Part shown: one piece after another, positions 53,559 to 64,000 of the stretch | Numbering within the stretch: position 1 is the stretch's first letter | How the letters are laid out: each line of letters starts with the position of its first letter | Assembly (NCBI GenBank): GCA_023548195.1 | Contig: JAJHZJ010000335.1 | Location: 3,465,020-3,529,019, forward strand | DNA: 64,000 nt | Direction: 5' to 3' | DNA from: Bettongia penicillata ogilbyi | Lineage: Eukaryota; Chordata; Mammalia; Diprotodontia; Potoroidae | Made by a program: the position numbers and the translations under genes | Notes under the pieces: model-generated | What the model saw: only the letters and a program-made list of their open reading frames with translations | Databases searched by the model: none | What the model was told of the DNA's origin: nothing

Positions 53559-54441
53559 ATGCTGACTTTGGATGAAAATCTGGGGATAGTATACCTGCTA
53601 CCAAGTGTAGCTGAATGCCTAGTGAACTGTATCCTCTTCTTACACAGTTTTAATTTCCTCATGACTCAGAGAACAAGACCTGAAAACCTAATGATCATCC
53701 ATTTTGTGTTTTCCAATGATTTCCAATGATTCAGGAAATACCTACTACAACAAGGCTTTGGAGAGTGAAATGTCTCCTGGATGAGACTAGGATTAAAATT
53801 ATAGCAGATTTACAGGCACTAACCTGGAGCCTCTCTTTGTGAAGCACCTGCTTTTTGAGTGTCTTCCAGGCCAGCACTGTCAGTCCAAACAACACCATAT
53901 GGGTTTAGCTCAAAATAAGTGAACCAAAGTGCATCATTTCATGCATTCTTCTTTGATGGATCTTTAATCTACTATTCAGTGTCATTCTAAGTCAATACCA
54001 TGCCTGTCCAAAGAACAGAGCAGATAGCAAATATGGTTAAAACAATGGGTATAAATGTCTAGATTTGAATAATAAGAATCATGTTAAACATAAACATAAT
54101 GTGTCTTTATGATGCTTTGCTTGTAAGTTCCCTGACATGCTCTAGTGCCCAGATGACCTCAATCCTATGAAGACACAAGGAGCTTGTAAATCGTATTCAT
54201 ACTAACATCCTCTCAACAAAAACATCCCCTGAAACCAGAGCCACCCAATATATCTTGCATCGAGTGAGCATCTTTAATTTCTTTATTCAGTCCCATTTTT
54301 GCTCTGTGTATGTTCCACTTTAAATTTATAAACACTTGGATGATGTATTCTTCAACATTTCTGTTTTTGTGGTAGCGAGTAATCAGTTTCTTTATTCTGA
54401 TCAGTACTGATAACCAGATTTGCAGTACTTGTACTCATTGA
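53559..54441 (+). pseudogene. V1R vomeronasal receptor pseudogene B
   Basis: Duplicate of 1,563-2,451. It begins with the MLT start. It shares with A the TGA at 53,840-53,842 (in the SLCGTC motif of TM3) and the TGA at 53,954-53,956 (TM4). In addition it has its own rearranged TM2 stretch near 53,718-53,740, where TTTCCAATGAT is repeated and about a dozen bases of the A sequence are missing. That disrupts the frame before the shared stops. The C-terminal CATTGA is preserved. It cannot encode a receptor. Confidence 0.93.
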
Positions 54442-57039
54442 GAGATGGAAAAATTAAAGAGCATCCCCTACCTTGTAATGCAGATCCACACAGAAAATCT
54501 GTAGAGGCATAGAAGCTCAAAATGTTTCAGCTCAATGCAATGTGAAAGAAAATTGAAACCAGTCAGTCAACAGATTCCTGAAAATGAGAGGCAAGATTAA
54601 TAAATCATGAAGAAATGTTTGCTTTCTCAACTCTAGCCACTTTTTTGTATCTATCAGTTTCATGAAAATCTCCAAAGTATCTGAATGAACTTCAAAAAGT
54701 TATGTCTTCTCTGGGCTGGGATTGTGGAAACTTTCTTAAGCTTGTCTGGTGCTAATTTCTTATTTCTTTTCACTTCTCTCTTTTAAGTCTTGTTCCCAAA
54801 ATGTCATGTCAGGGAACACCTACATTGCTTTCTGTTTACCCTCTCCAATCAGATATACTTCCTCTTGTAATCCTGGAAATTTCAACTCCTCAATGAATGT
54901 GTTGACCAGAAACTCACTGTTGACCACATAGGATAATTGCTTTCATATTTCTGTTATGTCTTATTTTTTATTAACAGATAGTTCAAAAGATTATGAAATG
55001 CTCATCTGAATGGTTTTAATGGATTTTTCATAAAGTGAATTAATAAAAAGAACGAATACGGTAAAGCCCCATGGCAAACTAAGAACTAAACCAGGGCAGA
55101 GGTGAGCCAAAAAATGTTGCAGGTAAATGGGCTCAGATTAAAAATACATTAAGGATATATTTGCTAAGTGTCTTGGAAATCTAATTCAAGGTGCTTTAAA
55201 CGAGAAAGAATGGCCAGGGGAGAGGAGAGGATATGTATATCCTCAAAGGTATATAGCAGAGAGAGAAACTTCAAAGAATAACAGTGAAACATCTAGGATA
55301 CTATAAGGGGCAAATTCTTGAAGGACAAAGAGAATTCCCAAAGATGATTTTCCTAGTGAAGGAATGCATGATGAGGAAGTTCTCAGAAACTGAAAAGCAG
55401 TATAGTTATTGGGAAATGGGAGAAATCTATAATGAGTCCCTTTCTTAAATAAGAACCTCTGGAACCTATAATTCTGCCCCAAATCAGATGACGTGATCAG
55501 AAGAACAAAGGGTTCATATAGCATATGATTACCTGGTATATTTGGTTTTTCAGGAGAATGAGATTTCCAAATAATAAAGTTTTGCGAAGAAGGAAGGTAT
55601 TCTGAAGAGGTCAGAAAGCAGAAATGGATGAGGATTAGTGGAAGCAGTTTGCAAGCCTCACATGGTGGCAAGATCACAGTGGAGTAATACAACGAACCAG
55701 ATATGTTTGAAACTCTCCCAAAAGCAGAACAAATAATAACTTCATGATTTTCCTTAGCAATTCTGCTTTCCAAATGATGAAGATAAAAATCAAAGGTAGG
55801 TGGTTTTCTACATTGGATTCCTCATTTAACTGAAGGAATTGTTATTTATCATGCATATAATGGAAATGTGTAGATTGACTGATATTTTCTCCTCCACAAA
55901 AATGGAAGTTAAAAAATCCAGGTAGTCTGACATATATCCAAGTTTTTTGGAGAACATACTACAAAGAAAATATAAATGGTGAAGTTGGAGTAATTCTAAG
56001 TAGAAGGGGAAATTCCCACCAAAAAAAACCATACTGTTAAGTTGCAAAGAAAGTGATTTTCAATTATAAGGGGAAAAATGAAATTCATTAAAATTTAACT
56101 ATGTATATTCACATAGAAGTCTACGCCAAAAAAAATTTGTTTAAAAATATATGTGTTCTTATGATGGAAACAAGGTAAAGTAACCGCATGAATATTCAAG
56201 TGTTACTATGTCCTGTAAAAATGCACACAGGAGGATCAAGCCTCCAAAAAAAAGACTAGTAACTGACAATAAAGATAACAACGAAAAAGATCTTTTAAAT
56301 TATATTATGAAAAATGGTGCATAAGGAAAATAAAATAGATGCATATGAATATAATATGAATTTCGTTATAAATAGCTAAGTATATGCATGGGTATGTAAG
56401 TGTAGTTATGTGAGTACGTATGAATGCAATGTGTAGTATTTACTATGTAGCCTATCTTGAAATGGAAATTTATTGCTGCATATTTTGAATCTTCTCTTCC
56501 ATTCTGCTGTGCACACAGCACTGTTGTTTTCTTTTCCTATTTTTATTTAAAATTTAGTATTTAAGTTTATGTTTCTTTTACTCTTTGTATTGGGTATTTA
56601 TTTTAGTATTTAAGTTGAATATAAATTAACAAAAAAATTTATTTTGGAATATAAAAGAACTGATATGTGAGAACATCTAGTTGGTCTAGCTTTATTTTCC
56701 TCATTTTATCGACAAAGGAAAAGTCTTTTTCATTAAAAATAACAAAACAAATGTCACGTAGACAAAGATGATACTTCATATAAGTAATACTTTTCAATAA
56801 AAGAGTACATAGTTAATTATGCTGAATTCATATGACCTGGACAAGATCAATTACATTCTCAGGCACAGAAAAAATGTGTTTAAATTGACTAGTGTGAAAT
56901 TTGAGCTACTGAGAATGACATTTAAAAGTACGACATGAGAGGCATATATTAAGATGGGGAAGAAAAATTGCTAACACAATTTAATAAATGAAAAAATTGA
57001 ATTCCCCATATGCACTAGTGAGATTGATTTGAATTCTTA
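54442..57039. other. Non-coding 3' flank of V1R pseudogene B
   Basis: Copy of 2,452-5,040. An antisense open frame of 176 codons at 55,243-55,773 has no recognisable domain and is cut short in copy A by substitutions and stops. It is treated as chance. Confidence 0.6.
55042..55047 (+). terminator. Putative polyadenylation signal, V1R copy B
   Basis: AATAAA 601 bases after the stop position, matching A and the intact gene. Confidence 0.45.
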
Positions 57040-57530
57040 GGGAAATTCTAGAATAAGAACATTAAATTGGCAGCAATGTGCATACCCTTTGATGAGCCAT
57101 ACCACTTCTAGAACTGTATGCCAAAGAGATCATAAAAATGGGAAAGGGTCCCACTTGTGCAAAAACTATTTATAGCAGCACTCTTTGTGATGGCCAAAAA
57201 CTGGAAATCGAGGGGATGCTCATCAGTTGGGGAACATCTAAATCAAGTTGTGGTATATAAATGTGACGGAACACTATTGTACCATATGAAATGATGAGCA
57301 GGACATTTTCAAAAAAATCTGGGATGACTTACATGAACTGATGGAAATTGCAGTGATCAGAAGCAGGAGAACATTATATACTATAATAGTTATATTTTAA
57401 GGATGATATATTGAAAGACGTTAAACACACACGCCTCTTTGAGATTCAGTAGAAGGTACTTCATTATAAGTATTTGGATGAGAATGCAGATGTACAATAA
57501 GGAATTGGCTATTTTTTTAAAAATAACTTT
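57040..57530 (+). repeat. Chimeric L1 3' fragment (recombination product)
   Basis: The left part (to about 57,190) matches the L1 at 5,050 in A, with its left flank AACATTAAATTGG. The right part (from about 57,240) matches the L1 at 6,540-6,860 with its right flank. The intervening 1.28 kb is absent. Confidence 0.85.
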
Positions 57531-57684
57531 AAAATAAAGAGAAAGTCATTAGAGACATTAGAAACTACTTTATCTGCCTATTGTTCATGGTAAATGACTC
57601 CCTGTAGGGCTTCAAAGATTCATCTCTCAATAAGGAACCATTAGCTTCTTTTTCCAGGAAGAGCATTTCTAGTTACTTTCAATG

Positions 57685-58245
57685 CAAATGAGAATTAAAG
57701 ACCTTTCCTACCCATTAATGAGTCTGCCCATTAAGGGAAACTTGATTAGGAGAGAAGTTTTATTTTTTTTGTTGTGGATGAAAGGTCCACAACTTTTCTT
57801 AATTTCTATTGATGCACTGGTTCTCCAGAGGTGTAATGCTCTCTAGCTCTGAAAAGGGTATGTATATATACATACATGCATACTTACATACATACATGCA
57901 TGCATACATACATACATATATAAGTATGTATATGTATGTACATACTCTGAGGTGAGGCTTTCTTCTGGGGTTTACTCATTGGAAGTGCTTGTTTGGTCAG
58001 AGGAGACTGTGTTTGAAAACCCAGATGTTGGTGCTGCTTCTCTCTCTGGTAACAATATATGTATGGCCAGACATTTGGATATGCTTCCTGATGTATGCAA
58101 TGCTTATTGTCAGACATTTGGAAGCTCTATCTGTTGGTTGATCTCTGTTTCTCTAGTCATATTTTCTCTGAAGTTCAAGTTACTAACATTTTCCCCTGAA
58201 CTAAGTGAATGTTACACTTGAATAAAGTGATTCCTGATCCCTCAA
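57685..58245 (+). mobile_element. Solo LTR-like element, copy B
   Basis: Orthologous to 6,985-7,545, with CCATTAATGAGTCTG, GCACTGGTTCTCCAG, GGGTATGTATATATAC, and terminal AATAAAGTGATTCC. A TACA/TATG microsatellite at 57,857-57,942 has a different repeat pattern from A. Confidence 0.5.
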
Positions 58246-59330
58246 AAGTTGCTTTCCTTTTAGAAAAACAGATCTAAAAATCTGTACAGCAGGTCCTCCT
58301 GTTTATGCTGTTGTTTTTGTTGTTACATTATTTGAGTCTTGCTAATGGAAGCCAAGATTCACAGCTGTTACAATAAAGGGATGAAAAATAATTGCTGGTG
58401 GAAGATAGAAGTGGAAAGAATATACAAAGGGAAGAATTTCTTCAAAATTTTCACAATTGGAAATCACTGGTAATTCATTACCCATCAGGAAGATGGTCCA
58501 TCTACATTGGGACCTAGCACAGAAACTACATAAAGATTACAACAAAAAAATTGGAAATATCAAAAACTCAAAATAATCCAAACTGAAAGCAAAGAAACTA
58601 TAATGACAAAGCTAAGTGCTAAAGAAAGAGAAGATTTTCTGCTTCTCTTTAGAAATGTGATGATGTGATTGTACTATACCATCAGAATTTCTGATGTGTT
58701 GTTAGTTTAAGAAACTTTTTCCTTTTATTTTTCTTCTTTATGTTTAAATATGTTACTAGAAAAGAAATCTCCTTAGGACAGAGAAAGGGATATTATGGGA
58801 GAAGCCAAACTTCAGACTGTCCCTTGGAAGTTCTTTATCTGAATTTCAACGAAGCAAGGGACTAAAAGATCACATTACAGCTAACAAAAATGCAAATCCA
58901 CTTCATCTTCAGCATAGGATAGTCATTCAGCAAAGACAGAGAGTATATTTTGGGTAAATTGATCATCTCCCCTTTATTTCACAAAGAAATGCATCTGGCT
59001 AACTGAAAAACATGTGGTGCTTATTTCCTACCAAATTATAAGGGCCCAAATGGAGATGGAAAGGCTGTTTTATACCTACAAATCATCTGCAAAAGTTCTT
59101 CAGCACAAGATGAGGACACCAGGACATTCTGTCAACAGTATATTACCTTGATTATTCAGTAAGTGGGCATAAACCTAAGAACAGTTTACTTGACTACAGA
59201 GGGTGAAAAAGAAATGGGGTAGATAGAAAATGAGAAAGAGGTCAAATATGATTCTGTCACACAGGAGGGGAATATAATGGGAAATGTAGGTATTGAATTA
59301 TACACGCATATAGGTGGGTTAGGGAGGTAG
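58246..59330. other. Non-coding, copy B of 7,546-8,622
   Basis: No gene or new repeat recognised. Confidence 0.5.
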
Positions 59331-59371
59331 GGAGGTAGATAGAGAGATAGGTAGATAGATATTTGATAGAT

Positions 59372-59467
<96 letters not shown>

Positions 59468-59470
59468 TAG
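59331..59470. repeat. GATA tetranucleotide microsatellite, copy B
   Basis: A GGTAG/GATAG lead-in, an ATTTGATAGATT interruption, then about 12 GATA units, a GATATAG break and about 7 more units. The architecture differs from the uninterrupted A tract. Confidence 0.97.
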
Positions 59471-59714
59471 ACATGTACCACAATTTCTCCCTAACTTGGT
59501 TCTCTCCAATCTTTTCCAAATTACTATACTTTTTCCTCTTTCTATCCTTTATGATCCTACAAGACTAATAATCTCTGTTTTTCTGATAGCCTTCCATCTT
59601 TTAAAACCTCATTTGTGCCCTGGTTATCTCCTGGGTCTAGAATGCATGCACTCATCCTCTTCACTTTGTCAAATCTATCAGTTCCTTTATTTTCACATTT
59701 AATATACAGATTAG

Positions 59715-59940
59715 AAATAACACCTGCCACTTAAAAATCACTTTGAGTTTTACCACTCACTGTACAAAAGTTTTGTCTTTACAAGAAACTCCTTTTCTTT
59801 CCATTTCTGAATGAGGAAGCTGACAAGAAAAGAAGTTATGAGACTTCTTCAAGATGAATCAAATAGTGAACATCTAATTTGAAACGCCATTTTTCTTGGT
59901 TTTAAATTGTGAATTCTATTCACTATTCTAATTCATTCAC
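59715..59940 (+). repeat. Decayed MIR/CORE-SINE-like fragment, copy B
   Basis: Orthologous to 8,985-9,220 (CACCTGCCACTTAAAAATC, CACTTTGAGTTTTACC, AATGAGGAAGCTGACAAG). Confidence 0.45.
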
Positions 59941-60934
59941 CAAAAACAGAGCTGAACTACAACCTTCTAAAAGATACTTTGACCTATTCCACCATGGATA
60001 TACCCCGAATTTCCTACGACAGGTTGGTCTTGTTTTTGCTTGGCATAAATGATCATATACATTTATACATGAACATACTGGTTCTCTCACCTTCTACCAA
60101 TAGACCAAAAAGTCTCTCAGGTTGGAAAATACGTTTCATTTTTTTTCACCACTATTGTCATTTTGAATCCAATGCCTTTCCCATACCAAGAGCTTAATAA
60201 ATAATGTATTGATTGCTCATCTGAGGAGCAACAAAGGGCATGGAGAAACAAAAAATGAAGATATAATATCAGCAAAGGAATTTCATTATTTTTGATCATG
60301 GAAGTGGTGCATTCATGCATTCATACAATCAAGGATAGACTCATCCCGTGGAGAAGAGGAGTAGAACAGTTGGTAATTGCAGTTGAAGAGATTCAGGAAT
60401 TGTGAAATAAGGCGTTTGACCAAACATATATATGTAGATCCAAGTCTCCTAGTAGAGGGATAGGAGTTGGAAAGAGTAGGATTATGAACAGGACCAACCC
60501 CTTCAACCTTCAACCCCTTGACTTTTGCCCCAATTGTTGGTCCTATTTTACTACAGAAAATGAAAGGTGAAATAATCTTGAGCAAAGCTGATTATCAATT
60601 CCTATCACAGAATTCCATGCAGTTTGTCCTGGAGCTAAACTGAGCCTTCGTCTCTTCTCCATTAGATAAGACACAAAATAAGTAGAGGACAGGGAGAAGT
60701 ACAACAAACACATGCAATGGTAGCAATTATACAAGGGAGATTCAGATAGAATCAAGGAAGAACAGCCCAATCCGCAGGGCCAAGTGTCCTCCTTCTCTCT
60801 CCAGAGAGTCCTCTGATAGGCCTCCATTTATTCTGTACTCTCATCTTGACAACAAAATTTCTCCCCACCTTCCCATTGAGACTGCCATAGAGATTCTAAA
60901 GAATCACAAGTGATCATTCAAAGATATAAACACC

Positions 60935-61200
60935 TAGAATAAAAGTGAACTTTCTCTTAGACAAGTCCCAGATGCCCCAAACAAAGTGCCATTTCTCAGC
61001 AGTTGTCATGATAATTAGAGTCCTGGGGAAGGGAAATGTACTCAGCTATAACAGTCACTATAACTGTCACTCTGATTCTCCCCTATATATGAAAGGCAAA
61101 CTCATAAATACACATATACTTGCTCAAAATACTTGCTCAAATACTGATTGCAGAAGTTCTGCTTTTTGTTTTGTTGAAAGAGATCAGCCTGGTAAGTGAC
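60935..61200 (+). promoter_or_regulatory. Conserved block with possible splice donor, copy B
   Basis: Nearly identical to 10,240-10,505, with CATGATAATTAGAG and AGATCAGCCTG followed by GTAAGT at 61,191. It lies in the near-identical tract, so conservation against A alone says nothing. The comparison with 24,480-24,790 is the meaningful one. Confidence 0.35.
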
Positions 61201-61305
61201 TCTACCATAATACCAGAGCCAGAGATTCATAGAATTGGGCAGGGACTTTAATTTAATGCATAGAACCTGGTGAGAGGATAGTAAGAATGCTTAGTGAATG
61301 AGTCA

Positions 61306-61697
61306 GTCACTCAAAAAGGAACATCGAAACATACAAAAGCATCAGTTACTTTGCTAAGAGCAGAGAGAAAAAGAAAGGTAAAAATCAATGCCTATTCTCA
61401 AGAAGTTCAAAGTTTAATTGGAGAGAAAACAAGCAGACAAGTAAGTACAAACAAGCAATTGGGTGACTTGCACCTATTGTCATAGAGAAGGCATTTAGAC
61501 TGTGGATACCTTGCAAAGGCTTCTTCTCGAAGGTGAGGCTTTGCCTATGACTTGAAGGAGGCCAAAAGAACTAGAAGATGGTAAAGTGAAAGGAGGTTAT
61601 AAGTATAAGAAACTGAGGCATTCAGGGTAAAGGAAAAACTTTATCTGTTTCTCTTGGAAGTGGTCTAGGGATAAATCCAAAAAATCATCATGAAAAG
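61306..61697 (+). repeat. Ancient interspersed repeat, copy B part 1
   Basis: Near-identical to 10,610-11,000. Confidence 0.4.
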
Positions 61698-62544
61698 AAA
61701 TGAGTCCTCAGCTGATATCTAGAACTTAAATTGCATTTGCCCAAGGGGTGGAAAGAGATGTGGGCTCTCCTCCTGCTCTGGGGTATAGATTTCAAATGAA
61801 TCAAGACGGTAGGTCAGGGTGAAATAGTTTGATATGAAAATGTTACCCTGAAATCCTTTGCCCAAATTGCATCATTGGGCACATACATGCCAGTTCTTAG
61901 CTACATTATGAAGAGAAGACTAGAAGAGGATATTATTGCTCGATTTAACATCAGCCTAAGGAGCAGGATTTCTGTCATCTAAAGTAAGGACTGTTAATAG
62001 GCAGAGAAATTACCTTTTATCTTGTGACCTGACCAGCATGAATTCCATGAAATATGGAATTTCATGCTGCACATGGAAAAGAGTAGGAGAGGAAATACCC
62101 ACACCTTCTAATCTCAATTCCTTCTCAAACTATTCCAAGCCCTGACCTCAGTTTGTCCTGGTACTGGCCTCTGTACTCTGAGAGAATGTGAGCAAGAAAT
62201 TGAGAGTTCTTACAGGAGCAGAAATGTGATCCAAATATCCCTGAAGGAGAGTGCATGCTCCCTATTCCTGTTCAGTAACGCACAGCCTCTCATCTCATAA
62301 TACAATAATGATATACAAACTGAGAGGTCAAAGACTATAGTCTCTGAGTGTTCATTACTACCTTTAAATATCACCATCCCTCATATCTTGACCTATTCCA
62401 GGATCCTCCCTGCTCCCACATTTCTTTAATAATACATAGATATAATTTTGTGCCTTACTACCTTAACAAGAAAGTTAAGGAGTAAATGGGTTCTCTGGCC
62501 TTCTGTAACAACAATGATTCTCCAAGAAGCCTGATGTTGAGATG

Positions 62545-62760
62545 CAAAGAATATTCACTTTGGAGTTAAAGGAACATGGTTCAAATTCTGGGTTTACTAC
62601 TTACTGGATCTATGTTGTTCTGGACAAACCCCATTCTTTCTTGACGTTCCAATTTCTTTATCATATAAAATGTGATAAAGATTTGGAATAATTAACCTCA
62701 AAGTTTCATTCCCACTATACATGTAATACTTTGATCTCTCAATTGAGTCAGGAAAGATTC
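62545..62760 (+). repeat. MIR/CORE-SINE, copy B
   Basis: Near-identical to 11,850-12,060, including TTTGGAGTTAAAGGAAC and GGTTCAAATTCTGGG. Confidence 0.7.
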
Positions 62761-63214
62761 TGAAGTTCTGTCCCCTGGCAACACATAGAAGAGTCCTCAG
62801 TAATCCATATTGTCCACCTAATTCTTTCAAGGGTAGGGGGCTGCAGACTCTAATGTTTTCTTTCATTAGGGTATGCTTCATATTCTACAAGCAGAGAGTA
62901 GACAAGCTGGCCAGGTAGAATAGACTGACTAGCAGAGATGACAGCTGGGAGACTCAGAAAATAACTACTCATATATTTTTAACATATTGTGTAGTAATAA
63001 AAATTACTTTTAGACTAATTTCTAAAAAGAATTCTTGGATTTTCATAATTGCTAAATTTTAATTAAGTTACTATTTTCTCTAAGAGGATCAAGTTGTATA
63101 ATTTTATTTTACTAAAATGTCAGTGCTTAAAGAACTGGAGGGAAAAATAAGAACCTAAGTCAAACATTGCTGAATGAAAAATTAGTCCTACAGAAGGCCC
63201 TCAGTCTAGAATGA

Positions 63215-63870
63215 AATGATCAATCAAAAAGCATTTCTTAAAAACTCACTCTGTATCAGGAAATATTCTAAGAAACAGGGGTGAAAAGAAAGGCAAAAGG
63301 CAGAATTTTCTCTGAGAGATGCTCAAAGTAAAATGGGTGAACTGTACTTGCACACAAACTGGAAGAAACTACTTATCTACTACATGAATTAGTAACATTA
63401 ACTGATGGTAGATGTTACCATCAGTGGGGTTAGTGAAATGCCTCTTGTAGAAGAAAAAATTTACCTGGAACTTTCAGGAAACTAGGCAAGTCAGAGGCAG
63501 AGAAGGAGATTGAAAATGTTCCAGGCACAGAGAGAAGTAAATGAAAACTTATGGATTCTAGAGATTCAGCATTTTCTTCAAGGAAGAGAAAGGATAGTTT
63601 TCCTAGATCCCAGTGGTATGTAGTGGGGAATATGGTTTAAGAAGACTTGAAATATAGGAAGGGGCCACAAAATGCAGGACTTTGAATCCAAACAGTGAAT
63701 TTAATATTTGATTCTCAACATAATAAGGTGTAATTGCAGTTTACTGTTGACAGGATTAGACTAGCACCTTAGGAAGAGTAGTTTGACAAATGAGTGAAGA
63801 ATGCACTGGGGTGGGGTGAGACTTAAACCAGGGGATCTAACTAGCAGTCTATGACATAGGTGAAAGGAAC
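63215..63870 (+). repeat. Ancient interspersed repeat, copy B part 2
   Basis: Near-identical to 12,520-13,170. Confidence 0.45.
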
Positions 63871-64000
63871 TAATTAGGGGACTTCACCCAATAAAAACCT
63901 CACTGTCATAAAATACAAAAATAAAAACAAATGTGTTTCCATAATAAGCATTCCCATTACGTTGGCACAAATATGTGATTGGAAGTATTTTCAATTAGCA

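Larger units (their letters stand above)
49076..64000 (+). repeat. Segmental duplication copy B
   Basis: Collinear with 1-13,304. Differences of note are a HAL1 inserted at 50,168-53,087 and a loss of about 1.28 kb at 57,220. The left boundary is sharp at AATAATTACACTT (49,076), but this equals the window start in A, so A may extend further left. The right side runs off the window, and a V1R fragment matching 13,598 would be expected just beyond it. Confidence 0.93.

Noticed and set aside
55243..55773. Antisense open frame of 176 codons, partly matched at 3,477-3,791
   Set aside because: No domain, signal or protein-like composition. The A copy is stopped early. It overlaps V1R 3' flank that is duplicated, so openness in both copies is not independent.

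Overview
The window looks like a piece of a marsupial genome: AT-rich, almost gene-free, and packed with marsupial-type L1, HAL1 (ORF1-only half-L1), RTE and CORE-SINE/MIR repeats. I cannot name the species. It sits inside a vomeronasal receptor type 1 (V1R) gene cluster. The only intact protein-coding gene I can support is a V1R of 298 codons at 16,209-17,105 (+). Two full-length V1R pseudogenes (1,563-2,451 and 53,559-54,441) and one V1R fragment (13,598-13,845) lie around it on the same strand.

Layout. (1) 1-13,304 and 49,076-64,000 are two copies (A and B) of one tandem segmental duplication about 49 kb apart. Each carries a V1R pseudogene, L1 3' pieces, an LTR-like element, a GATA microsatellite and a conserved block with a possible splice donor. 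They differ by several percent in most of the first 10 kb, but beyond about 10,078/60,775 they are almost identical. (2) 13,450-20,070 holds the V1R fragment, a second LTR-like copy and the intact V1R in an older paralogous unit, followed by a decayed L1/HAL1. (3) 20,200-24,450 is a graveyard of RTE, MIR, L1 ORF2 and L1 ORF1 pieces. (4) 24,480-31,080 and 36,965-41,670 are another pair of paralogous blocks, each broken by a HAL1 at a different place, so each serves as the empty-site reference for the other. (5) 31,320-36,950 is RTE, L1 and HAL1 debris plus an LTR-like stretch. (6) 42,571-48,975 holds a full-length HAL1, a BovB-like RTE fragment, a block paralogous to 12,040-12,790, a second RT-bearing element and a MIR.

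How it fits together. The V1R copies share a gene model visible from comparison alone: a splice acceptor 40-50 bases before the ATG, one coding exon, and an AATAAA about 600 bases after the stop. Copies A and B share two nonsense codons, so the gene was already dead when the segment duplicated. After duplication, B gained a HAL1 insertion (empty site preserved in A) and lost about 1.28 kb by recombination between two L1 fragments. Four HAL1 elements keep clear 5' ends with a YY1-like CAAGATGGCGG motif, and all four have recognisable target-site duplications. One carries a second HAL1 nested in its ORF1. No CRISPR array, rRNA or convincing tRNA gene is seen. The notable biology is the receptor cluster's birth and death and its dated retrotransposon history, rather than a new enzyme system.
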